Source: Trileptium ribeirensis (Eukaryota > Nematoda > Enoplea > Enoplida > Thoracostomopsidae). From it: a DNA stretch of 64,000 nucleotides. Every line of letters begins with the position of its first letter. The stretch's first letter is position 1. The position numbers and the translations under genes are program-made. The DNA lies in the NCBI GenBank assembly GCA_030248225.1, contig JASANE010019437.1, positions 85,949 to 149,948 on the forward strand, in the 5' to 3' direction. Under the pieces are notes generated by a model. It was not told the origin of the DNA. It was given only the letters and a program-made list of their open reading frames with translations, and ran no database searches. Shown here in pieces: positions 36,287 through 46,910 of this stretch.

Positions 36287-38043
36287 TTTTGAATTCCGAA
36301 TTGTTAATATTCCCTATTTGTTTTGAGCTGTTGGGCGTCCGTAACTCAAACCTGACTTGAGCACAGATGTTAAATGTATGATCAAATATACGTGTTTACT
36401 TTATAGCGGAAGTTCTACTGTCAAGTAAACTTCACTGTACCTGTGTGCCTAATCCTTAAGGTATGTGACTGGTGGTGTAAAGTTTTCGCTTCGCTTAATG
36501 TTACTCACCTAGTTCAAATGACGTTACAGCACTTAACTGTCACAAGCGTCACTTCTCGCACACGACTCCTAAATCAGGTTTTCGGAACAATTACCTTTCA
36601 AGCCTGCTCTGTTCTTCAACAGCGTTTAATTTCACTCAGTTAGGGCCTCGATATCTATTGAATGACACGTTATTTATGACGTCGCTATACCGATGGTCTT
36701 ATGCTGAAAAGGATCCAGGGACTAGATCAAGGTGTTTCTTAATCAAAAATGTCCGCGGAGTTACAGCAAAATGTCCCTTTCGTTAGAATTGGTTTCCTTT
36801 ACTTGGAGGTACGTGCGCTAGAATTGGTTAAGCAACATTACCTTCAATATGCTTATAACTGATCCAAACACTCACTTAAAACGACATACATACAACTCGA
36901 TGTATGCTATAAGGCAACAAGTTAAAACAAAAACATAATGCTATATGATACAAATTTTATAACCCATGTACTGACCATTGTTTCAATAGTTCGTTGGTGA
37001 CCAATTATCTTTTTCGCAATTCCCTGCCAATTCCGCCAACCCGAACGTACACTGATCGTATGATTCCGCACTGATTGGTCGACACGTTCCAACGGCCTCG
37101 ATCCGCTGCGAATTTACAGTCACCGATAGCTTAACAATTGGTTGCCGGATGCTCTCCACTACGATCGTCGGGCGTACAACAAGTCCACCGCGGTGTGCCA
37201 ACGACGTCAAGGCAGTACCAACTTGGCTATGATGACTGTACGTAGTTATGCCGCAAGCAACGCAAACTAGGCTCGATAATAGTCCGTACCGTATCGGTCA
37301 GTTCGTCAATTCCAATTGCACGAGCAGTTACCAACGACGCCGCTTGAACTCGGAATGCTGGATCAATTCTATTGCTACTGATGACGTAAATCGATGTCCA
37401 CCACGAGTCAATATGTTCTACAATAGTTGGGAGGTGACGTAAAACAGTCGATACTAACCGATATGTAGTAAATAGCCAATCGTCAACTCGCGTAATATTG
37501 CACAGATAAAGACGGATCTAAAACAGCAATCCTAAGACCAACATTGATAGTTGACACCACCGAAGGAACATGCGGGTCAACACAAACCAGTGTACATCCG
37601 ATGCTTCGTTTCCACCGAGAGTCCGCTTCCCCTGCTATGCCGGAGACGTACACACTCCGGGAACTCAACGCTCTCAGTTTCGCCAAAATCTAGGCACTTG
37701 CAACCTCAAATTCCGAAATTGCGTCCCGCCATGGGGTGGGTGGGTTCTAACTCCATTACAGAGACCAGTAAAATAACAGCGTTGAATTCCAGGATGCACG
37801 TCTCGCTATACATTCAGCCAGGTATACAATCAATAATAAGTTACCTCACCGTACAGTGTGAGGACACAAACCTCGAAATATCTGAAGAATATGCTGATCC
37901 TAAACTCACAAATCGTGGTAACTGTGACGGCCACCCGTCGAAACGTAGTGTGCGAGAAGTCCCATATTTCACTAAAGGTGGTGTTCGGTCCCGATTTAAA
38001 CTTTGCTTGACGCCCCTCACGGCGTGGCCCCCACTTTAATTTA
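36287..38043 (-). other. Long untranslated leader of the LTR element
   Basis: This lies between the LTR edge and the gag start on the minus strand. Only scattered short frames occur. On the minus strand a TGGGGGCCACGCC run (38019-38031) could be a primer binding site, about 12 bases after the LTR edge, but I cannot match it to a specific tRNA. Confidence 0.45.
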
Positions 38044-38967
38044 TGTACTAGGACCAGTTCTGGCCCTAAGGGATCCCAGCTGCACCACTGTTTACTCTGT
38101 GGTGGTGCCCGGACAACCCCGGCTTCCACGACTCCCCGGTGATCTATGTGATGACCTAAGGGAACCGCTTAGCTTAGCAGGCTGCCGGCGGGTTAACCAG
38201 GGTGTTCGGCCTGGCCCCTATAATGGCCCACGTGTCTAATGGTATGAGGTCCCCCGAGGGAGAGTCAACCCCTAAGCCTGCTCACAGGTAATAAGGCCGA
38301 CTCGCCTTTCCCTCATTATCCACTCAATCCCCAAATCGGGGTTCTCTGATCCTAGTATAGCCTGAGTAAGGTGCCCCATTTGGTCGTGCCTGAATGTAGA
38401 ATCCTGAAGACTGGTGAGTGTACTGTCATAATCCCAATAGCGGCCCAGTTCTGGTGGTGACTCCTTACGATATTCCTTATTCTAGTCCTAGCAGACTTTA
38501 CCTAGTGACTCAAACAACACCAGGGCATTGAGGCGAGGGCCCCAATCCCTTGGAGGTCAAGACTCTAAATACTAGTGTAATATGTTAGGTGGCGAACTAC
38601 GCAGAGCCGTGATTGGCTATGCGGCTCTTGCGGCGGAGACGCTTTTGATAGCGCACGCAACCACAGGGTTAGTGCGGGGTATAGAAGGTCGCCAGCTCGG
38701 GCCTTGTGACTTTGGTTTAGCGGATGAAATTCACGCGACGTGGGGCGGAGACTGGTTTTGCTTGCCGTAGCGTAGAATTCTGCCTTGCGCCAGAACTTTT
38801 AGAGGGAAAAGTTTAAACTACCTTTGACAACTCCTGCTGTGGTCAGACAATAATGTAAAACTCCGAACCGCTTAGATAAATCAGACACAGTTTAACTCGT
38901 TTACTATTGAGTCAAATTTTACATGGTTTGCACACTAAAACCACCGCCCAATTGGGGCATATCGCGA

Positions 38968-38973
38968 TTTATT
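38968..38973 (-). terminator. Candidate poly(A) signal in LTR copy C
   Basis: AATAAA on the minus strand. Thirty to fifty-five bases upstream lies the conserved stem-loop gggtatc/gataccc (39005-39024), also present in copies A and B. Position in the second half of the LTR fits an R-U5 poly(A) site, but R cannot be delimited from sequence alone. Confidence 0.45.
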
Positions 38974-40193
38974 AACAATGTTTATAATATAACATTTTTA
39001 CGTCGGGTATCCTGCAAGATACCCCCAATACAAATAGGATATTCCCTTTTAACCCACTATCCTTGAGTAACATTTAATCAATTTGAACTCGCGGTCGAAT
39101 GAAAACTGAACGTTAAATCCTGAACGAATACGATAAATATGTCTGGCTCGTCATTTTAATTTTTTTTTTCACCCATGAACAATTGCCCCTTGTACCAATG
39201 CAAAGGCTGCCTGCCTAGTGAACCGCGAAGCTTATCCTGTACGTACAAAACCCAGACAGAAAACCAAGACTGAGGTTCCCTAAATTTTGTGTATTCGCGG
39301 CAGAAGCTGGAGTGGCCCGCGAGCGATCTGACTAATTTGAAACTCGCTCCCAGGTGCCGATGTGGATTTTCCTCGTAGTTGCACGGTTAGAAAAACCACC
39401 TCCCATTTGATTTAATACAATTTAGCTCACCGCCAACTCCAGTCCCTGTCTCGTTCTATTCTCAACTACTGAGCCTTCTAAAATTTTGCCGGGCCCGCAG
39501 TCGTTTGCATCGCCAATTAGGCAGCAACAATAATAACACAGCGACCGAATGGGGATTCGACGCTGAAGCCCGATTTCAAACAGTTGGGGACAACGCGTGT
39601 CACCCGAGGATGCAAACGGCCACGCCCCAATATCACTCCAATCGCCCTTGAAATTTTGATTAATCTTTTCAAAACACCGCTTAATTGTCTCTTCAAAAAC
39701 CGTCACTTGCCGCGGGGCAAAAATTTTTATTTGTTAGCGCATAGAACGAAAACCCAACCGATTTTGCCATATCCTAGACATTTTGAACGCTACCATTTGC
39801 CTCGGAATAAAAATTTTGATCACTTCTCGGACCTGTGAAAGAGAGCAAATGTCCGAGGAGCGGGGAACCAGTCGAGATGTGTGCGTGCGCAAATTTTTGA
39901 GCAATTTCATACAAAATTTTTTGAATTTTGACGGGGCCCGACCTTCACGGGCGCGCGGAGCATCCTTCCGACACTCCCGCGTCCGTAAAGGGCCGCCCTT
40001 GCACGATCGAGAGGAAGCGAAGACCAGGGGAAGCTTTCCACCATGGGGGCACGGCGGGAAACCACCCCTGGTAAGCCCAAATGAAAAGAAAAGAGAAAGA
40101 AAACCTACAGTCAATAAAATTTGAAAATGGCGACAACCGCCAAAACTTAAGACCGAAAAACTCGACTGGTCCCGATCGGGGAATCGGGCTCAG

Positions 40194-40203
40194 CTCTTTT
40201 ATA
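40194..40203 (-). promoter_or_regulatory. TATA box of the 5' LTR
   Basis: Minus-strand TATAAAAGAG followed by a conserved ccgattccccgatcggg block that can form a small stem. It would drive the element transcript leftward toward gag. Confidence 0.6.
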
Positions 40204-41513
40204 CCGTTTGTCCGCCCCCCTCCCCGGTCTCTTGTTCTTTATTTGTCTCAAACATTTTCAAAACCCGCATACTACCATATATATATATAGTCACAATAAT
40301 CTATATACACAATTATATGTATTTTAACAAAACAGCAAACAAGCATAAATCGAACAACGTCGCAAACATTATTGTCGTCGGCCCTTGGCTCCTAATGGGC
40401 ATCGCCTTGTGGCATCCAAGAAAACAATAATATAAACGGCAGCCGTGGCCGAAGGGTGCCAAAACAACCTAAACCTCGCGCTGGTCGGCGCGAGGTTTTC
40501 AAAATAAGAGAATATATCAGCGCTTCAGGCGCTTTAAAGGTATTAGGTTTTTGTTTTATGTTTGTTCGTATTTCAGGAACGGAAAGGAGTAGGCGGCCGG
40601 GGGCGGGATCATATCCATGCCCTGGCTGGTCGCCTGCTTATGAAAACTTTAAATTCAGTGTAGGTCCCCTAGGAAGCCCGCCATAGGCAGTTAAATGCGT
40701 GCACGATAGGAAAATTTTGAGTCCCAACTAAGTTATGTGGATCCCGTGGAGTTCCGTTGGGGCGGGTGGCCCCGGTTTTCAGTGGGATGGTTAGTATAGA
40801 ATCCAATTGAGGTATAGGGCTCCAAAAATTGGGGAGTTTTGGTTTGAGACGTAGTGATTTCGGGCCCTAAAGTTGGAGAGTTTAAACGCGGGATTGGGAG
40901 TCCCTAAGTACTTACGGGTTGGAAGTAAGTTGACCCGAACACGTGATTTTGAATCCCTATAGAAACCTGATGATAATCTAATGTCCCCTTTTTGGTTTGC
41001 ATTACATAAAAACCCCCAAAATTTCAATTTTCTTACACCCCTTGAAAAATGAAGATTCTCGTCATAGCAGATCGATTTCGTTATCCTTCTTATGTATCCG
41101 AAACGTTCGTCAAAACATTTATCAAATAAAATGGTAATAAAACAACTGTTCCATTTCGCGGCGTGTCAGGATAGATCTTCCTAGGTCCCAAAACATTAGA
41201 AAGCCCAAAAACACCTTTTTTGTCACGATGGTTTCGCGCACCACACTGACCCATCCTGACACCCGGGCGCATACTTAGTACACATCATATTATTTAACGG
41301 CAATTACCTCTACATTATTGCTCCCGGATGCGCACCGGAATCGACCCTGGGGCACCTATTTAACAAAACTGTTAAGTCGATCAGTGATAAAAACGTGAGG
41401 TCTTCCCCATTGTCCCCGGCCGATCCGACCACGCATCCGTACCACATTTTAACACGAATCAATTGCACAATAGCATAACATTATTATTTGTGAGTTGATA
41501 TCGACCCTGGGAT

Positions 41514-41694
41514 CGATCGGATACCTCCATAGTAACTATTTGATCCAATTTTGGGTGCGAAATCACCCCGCGCACCTCGGGCTGGTGGAGCGTGATGACA
41601 CATTTATAGCATACGATACAATATTTTATTTTATTCAATGCAATCATCAATACAACAATGAATCCTTGGATCACGCTCCACCGGTATCCGATCG
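41514..41694. repeat. Nested inverted repeat at the outer edge of the 5' LTR
   Basis: CGATCGGATACC (41514-41525) pairs perfectly with GGTATCCGATCG (41683-41694). Nested inside, GGTGGAGCGTGAT (41584-41596) pairs with ATCACGCTCCACC (41670-41682). The outer arm overlaps the presumed LTR terminus, so the LTR edge is mirrored about 160 bases away. Confidence 0.75.
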
Positions 41695-42185
41695 CCCTTT
41701 ATCCGTAGAATTTGAGGCCCTTATGGCCTAATTTTGGATATTTGAGATTTCACGTAAAAACTCGGGCTGTTACACAAATACATTTATTACCGTTGGGTTT
41801 ATACCCTAGGTCATTACAAACATTAATTTCTAAATTAGAATTGACCCTCTTCCGAGCATACGAAGGGATGAAATGTAATCAAATTAAGCTAATTCCACGT
41901 AGTTTTGTATCTATCATGCACAATTGAAGAGTTTCACCAACTACTACTACGCCACAGCAAATGCACGTGTTGTAATCAAAGTCTGGGCTCAATCCGCATA
42001 AATGTAGTAGCTAGCTACGGAACTGCATACATGTTAAATAACTTTATCTGCTTTTTTGCTTATTTAACTATTTATGCGATGTCTTGTTGTTAGCATAAAC
42101 CTACAGTTTCTATTTAGTGCGTTGACGTTATATAATGCCAATAAGGATCTAATAATATGTACATATAATAACCTAATAATTGTTA

Positions 42186-42443
42186 ATAAACATTGCACGA
42201 TAAGGTCTCAAATGGACCCAACGCACATTGCGACTCGTTGCGTTTACTGAGTTGTCATATAGTGTACTTGAACGCGCTTTTATTCCTCGCATTGGAGGTC
42301 CTTAAGGAACCAGCAACACCCCCTCCAGATAGCTCAGTGGTTTGTGTACACAAGTTTCAACCGTATTGGGTACGATCCCTGGCGCAGGCTTGAGTTTGTC
42401 AAACATTGCACATCTCAAATTAATTCGGGCATGAAAGGGTTAA
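42186..42443. mobile_element. Small TIR element with pol III boxes, copy 1 (left end degraded)
   Basis: It matches copy 2 almost throughout. The right terminal repeat CGGGCATGAAAGGG (42426-42439) is followed by TTAA. The A box TAGCTCAGTGG is intact at 42330-42340, and the B box reads GGTACGATCCC (42369-42379, one change). The left end (aataaacattgcacgataagg) no longer shows the terminal repeat, and several single-base losses mark it as the older copy. Confidence 0.75.
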
Positions 42444-42470
42444 TTAAAAATTAGCCAATCGCATAACTAA

Positions 42471-42735
42471 CCCTCTCATGCCCGTAAGGTCCAAATGGAC
42501 CCAACGCACATTGCGACTCGTTGTGTTTACTGAGTTTGTCATATATTGTACGTTTGAACGTGCGTTGTTATTCGCTCGCATTGTGAGGTTCCTTAAGGAA
42601 CCGAGCAACAGCTCTCAGATAGCTCAGTGGTTTGTGTACACAAGTTTCAACCGTACGTTTCGGGTTCGATCCCTGGCGCAGGCTTGAGTTTGTCAAACAT
42701 TGCACGATACTCAAATTAATTCGGGCATGATAGGG
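42471..42735. mobile_element. Small TIR element with tRNA-like A and B boxes, copy 2
   Basis: The ends are CCCTCTCATGCCCG (42471-42484) and CGGGCATGATAGGG (42722-42735), inverted with 13 of 14 matches. They are flanked by CTAA on the left and TTAA on the right. CCC ends at TTAA targets are the mark of piggyBac-type elements. Inside are a perfect A box TAGCTCAGTGG (42620-42630) and a perfect B box GGTTCGATCCC (42663-42673), spaced as in tRNA genes. The tRNA acceptor stem cannot be formed, so it is not a functional tRNA. It looks like a MITE that captured, or evolved, a pol III promoter. Confidence 0.75.
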
Positions 42736-42903
42736 TTAAAATTCAATATAACAAAACGAAGTTAGGAAGTTATCGCTACAAGTACAAGAACTTGTAAAAC
42801 ATTAAATCACTATTTGGTTAGTTTGATCAAGGACAGAAAGCCCATGACAACTATTTATACATGTTTTAAAACTCCATCAACACTAAACTACTTTCCGTCA
42901 TAC

Positions 42904-45282
42904 CTGACGCGAGATAGTTGTTTCGCGTTCATAAGTAAAACATACAAAAGCAAGTTCTGATACGCAAATTGAATACAAAAAATAAGTGCGCACACCTGTT
43001 CGTATTGTAGTATATCACCGATCTCTTTATTCACTACTTCACTCTCTGAATCTGTCATTAATGGCCAAAAATAACTACTGTTGTATGAACCACTGCTATG
43101 GCGACTTTCGGTATCACCGATGTCTACTGTTTGCGCTTGATCCTTAAATTGAATGAGCAAATTCATGTAATTATTACTCTATCTCAAATGGATAAATCAT
43201 ACACAGAATCAAGGTGACTATAAGCATAGTGTTTTAAATTTCAGTTATCCAAAGCCGTCAACCACTAGTGAATTATACAGTATTTTTGCTGATTGCTACA
43301 CTTTTAAACCGAAAGACAATGCTTGTTTGTATTAAATACATGATATATTTACCATTTTTCCACAAGCTTTAGCTATCGCCTTTTGTAATATTTCATAGGT
43401 GTTGACATTACCCGGATCAACAAGGTCTAATTCTCGTCGGGTACGTTTCCAGTCGGGGTCCGCTGCTAAGGCCTTTTGAACATGAGACGATAGATGTTCC
43501 GGTATACAGGCGGTGGGAGACTGAAAAGATATAATGTATTGATGGTGCTTTGCGATTAGTGGAATACAGGAACATTTTAGAAGAGACTACAAAATACATT
43601 AACACCAACCATTATCATGAAGGCGTAATTTTTAAAAATATAACAGTTATGGAAGTATTATTTGTTTATCATACTCAGCTCGATTGTGTCAGCTCCAAAT
43701 CTTTTATCCATGGGAGGCATTTTCATAGAGTCTAGTTGATTTACTGCTGCAGTCTTTTGTTGTGCCCAGGAAATTCGTTTTTTATGGGCAAGTCTTCGTT
43801 GAGTGTGTGCTGTGACGACAGGCGAAAGGACTCAGTCGGGTGTTGATCCTGAAAAATTATAGAATGTAGGTTATAGACTAGTAACTTGCAAGCGGTGTAG
43901 TAACGACCCACAGTGACATCACACTTTACAAATCCAATTATTCTCTATATTCATACCCAAATTTGTTTATGTTCAAGTTTTGGGTTTAAAAGTCAGAGTC
44001 GCTTATTCAACCTCGACCCTCTTGAATCATGAAAAATATTGGCAATATATTTTCTAGTACCTGACAGTAACCTTTTACTGGTGGACAGCATTTTCCAATC
44101 GCATAAGTATCAGATGTTAGAAACTACCGCAGCAAATGCTAACGTATACTGGTTGCAGTGACCTAGAATTTTCAACTCAACGGTTAAAATTAATATGTAC
44201 TTTATACCGTTTCCACTTAACTGGATCAGTTGCAAGAATATTTTTGAAGTAGAATAATATGGCTAAAAGTGTTTTTTGTTCTATTTAACGCCCGATCACT
44301 TACTATACTAGCATTTACGCTTCTGTATGCATTACCTAATTTCAGCTACTATTATTTGAAAAATAACATACAGTTCGCATTTTCTTTTCCGAAATCATCA
44401 GATCATCTTCGTCGTCTTCCGTAAATGTTCCGCGTTTATCAAGAAATTTCCATATCGTAGACTGCTAAAATATTATTCAACATTTATTATTGTAAAGTAA
44501 TCAGCAAGCGGAAATAAGGGAGCACACGCATGGATTTACGACTAAATGGAAGTATATTTTGCAGTTATTTCAATTTGTTTTCAGAGATACATATATTACC
44601 AGGTGTCGCATGAACGTAAATTTTCACAGTTCATGTCCACATTGACAGCACTATATAATATTTTTACTCAATTGCTATTCTGGGATTTAGATAGGAATCA
44701 GTTGGTCCATGTTCTTGCTGAGTAGTCATATCAACTTAAATTGTCTAATCCAAGGGCCATAGTGGAGCATCTGGTTTGATTTTATAAAATCGTACCAAAT
44801 AGGCTTTTTTTAGCAAAAACCAAATCAAAAGCTATATCAATACCAATACTAGACTCTCCGCAAATAATAGACTTGTTCTGGACCCAACAACAATACTTTG
44901 TGCAACTCTGAACATTCCCGGGTTTGTACAAGGCTTTGTGCAGGCAAAAAATGTCGAATAAACAAAAATTCACATACCATTACTAGGTCACTATTATACC
45001 CTAACGGATGTTGCGGTTTGACAACCTGTATATATATATATATACAAATTCCATTAAAGGTCATTTGGAAGCAGAACTTTTATCTATTTCGACTGAAACA
45101 CGCTAAGCCAAATTTACTTTGCATGATGTATCATTATTTCACATCATTACGTGCGGTTGTTAACGTAGACATCCATTTATTCCAAACAGGGCACGGTTAC
45201 GGTTGGTGAATGTTATACAACAATACTTACAGAGCTTTCTCGCCAGGTAACACAGTTTCTACCTTTTCCAACATATATTTCA
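42904..45282 (-). CDS. Multi-exon host gene, seven phase-compatible exons; weak TADA3 resemblance
   Basis: Minus-strand exons with GT-AG borders: 45231-45282, 44850-44933, 44372-44464, 43745-43848, 43353-43520, 42996-43142 and 42904-42956. All internal joins are phase 0 except at exon 4, which is 104 bases and keeps both flanking frames only if one A is added to the A6 run at 43778-43783. This is either a sequence error or a real frameshift. Peptide marks: FRVAQSIVVGSRTSLLFAES, STIWKFLDKRGTFTEDDEDD, KKRISWAQQK (the RISW fits a PP1-docking pattern), HVQKALAADPDWKRTRREL, TDSESEVVNKEIGDILQYE. The order of a Trp helix, an acidic run and a late SESEV...N helix recalls the SAGA subunit Ada3/TADA3, but that is only a memory-level match. 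Start and 3' exons are not in view, and the last exon ends in phase 2. Confidence 0.6.
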
Positions 45283-45968
45283 CTATAGCAAAAGTTTACT
45301 TTTCACACAACAGCAGATTACAAATTTATTGCCGTTGGGTTATACCCTAAGTACTAGCAGACATTAATTCAACATGAAATCACTATGATCCCTTTTTCCG
45401 CTGTACGTCAAATCCTAAGTCAGCTGTAATAATTTTGTACGGTACGGATTGCCAATGGCCATCGACGATGGGCAATCATTCTTAGATAACGATTACATAG
45501 CTACAGATATTACGCAAAATAAGTTTTGTAAAGTGACGAAAATTTCTGAATATAAAATTTTTCTACAAATATGAATTATCCTGTTGCTTTGCAACGACAC
45601 TGCTTACATATATAATTGATGTAACCAATTTGCAACAGCTATAACTCAGGAATAGGTTGGCGAAAGTTCACAATTTTTTTCATCATTGGGTGCGATTGAT
45701 ATATGTCACATGTTGTAGTAGGCACGTCTGCGTAAGTCTTACCGTTCGCCAGCAGGGGTTAACCAAACCCGTTTTCAGGCTAAAATACAGACGAATTTTT
45801 GAATTATAGGCTGTAACTTTATAATACCTAAACTGATTGGTTAAGATTTTCACAGAACATGAAGCTTTAAGCAGAAATTCTGTCGCAACGTTGTCTCTCA
45901 AATAATCTTACTAACCCAACGGTCTTAGCGTAGTATCTAGTATTTAATGTTCTAAATCATTAACCTAC

Positions 45969-46101
45969 CTTATTATTCTTATCCCACTGCTTCATGTTCC
46001 AAATATCAGAAACAACCAAATTCTTAAGAAAATAGCTAAGAAACAGAAGGGGACAGAAACACCAAAGCAACCAAAGAATGATAGAACTGGAGCTTTTGAG
46101 C
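45969..46101 (-). CDS. Possible exon encoding a membrane segment
   Basis: An open frame of 44 codons lies between an acceptor (gtgtaag) and a strong donor (AAG followed by gtaggt). It encodes a hydrophobic run ILWLLWCFCPLLFLSYFL followed by SDIWNMKQWDKNNK. It could be an upstream exon of the 42.9-45.3 kb gene, but it ends in phase 0 while that gene's first seen exon needs two incoming bases. It could also be chance. Confidence 0.25.
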
Positions 46102-46286
46102 CTTACACCTCGTTGTTAAGTGCACAAATATATCTTCTTGTAAAACTCTATTGGCTTGTAGATTATCTAAAGATCTTATCAACAATAATATTCTAACGTT
46201 TCAGATGCAAACATTATACCCACCATATTGATAATTAGACATATTTTCGTATATATGCTGAAGTTAATTAGCGCAATATGCGATAA

Positions 46287-46522
46287 GTTTTACGACTCAG
46301 GGTTTTGGTCAATATATTTTATTTATATGCAGGCATATAAGCAATATGTATACGTATTATATTTTGGAGAGTAGAATTCCTGGAATTACATCTGAACATT
46401 CCACATTTTCCTACATTTTTCAGAATGTATAGTCCAATCGGTTTTACGACTCAGGGTTTTGGTCAATATATTTTATTTATATGCAGGCATATAAGCAATA
46501 TGTATACATATTATATTTTGGA
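46287..46522. repeat. 82 bp direct repeat, two copies
   Basis: 46287-46368 and 46441-46522 start gttttacgactcagggtttt and differ at only about one base (tacg/taca). The near-identity points to a recent duplication. The 72 bases between are unrelated. Confidence 0.85.
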
Positions 46523-46910
46523 AAACCTTCAATTATATTCATGTTTACATATATTTAACATAAATAATTCTTAGAATATTACCAAAAATACACCTTCGTT
46601 TTGGTTAACTATCATAATTTTCTGAGAGCTATTGACTAATTTATATAGACAATATTAAATTTACACTGTAATAAAGTGTCAAACGTTATGACTAGCCGAT
46701 CTACCCACTGCAATGATTTTTTATATTTGATTTGTAGAACTTTAAATTTTCTACAAATTTTGTTTATTTTCCAAAAATTTTAGAAAAACACACACTAATA
46801 TCTCATAAATTACACTCTACTAGCGTATAACTGGTAGTGGCAACAACAAACCAGGGACCGTATAAATAGCCGACTCCACCTCCACTTAGGTCTCAAATCC
46901 CCCTATACTA

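Larger units (their letters stand above)
26615..41523 (-). mobile_element. ~15 kb LTR retrotransposon lacking pol, with 3.5 kb LTRs
   Basis: Two direct copies of the long repeat (26615-30179 and 38044-41523) flank about 7.9 kb that carries, on the minus strand, a gag with a CCHC knuckle, then two further ORFs, then a repeat-rich tail. LTR direction agrees with gag: on the minus strand the LTR ends in CCTAGTACA, has a TATA box in its first half and, in the 38-41 kb copy, AATAAA in its second half. No reverse transcriptase, RNase H, integrase or protease motif was seen inside, so the element would be non-autonomous. I could not identify a clear target duplication or a standard primer binding site; a candidate beginning TGGGGGCCAC lies about 12 bases inside the 5' LTR edge. 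An alternative reading is a host segmental repeat flanking a domesticated gag. Confidence 0.65.
38044..41523 (-). repeat. 5' LTR (copy C) of the large element
   Basis: The left edge TGTACTAGGACCAGTTCTGG becomes the CCTAGTACA end when read on the minus strand. The right edge lies near gatcgatcggata. It shares with copy B the blocks gaggcgagggcccc(a), the gggtatcctgcaagataccc stem-loop, cggaatgg/atgtccgaggagcgggg, atggcgacaaccgcca, TATA, the GCGC hairpin, ggaacggaaaggagtaggcggccgggg and gtccctaagtacttacgggtt, in order. With TATA at 40203, transcription would start near 40170. U3 would then be about 1.35 kb and R-U5 about 2.1 kb, which is very long for an animal element. Confidence 0.7.

Noticed and set aside
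42330..42380. tRNA gene
   Set aside because: A and B boxes are present but no acceptor stem closes, the B box has a change and the unit lies inside a TIR element; treated as a mobile element instead.
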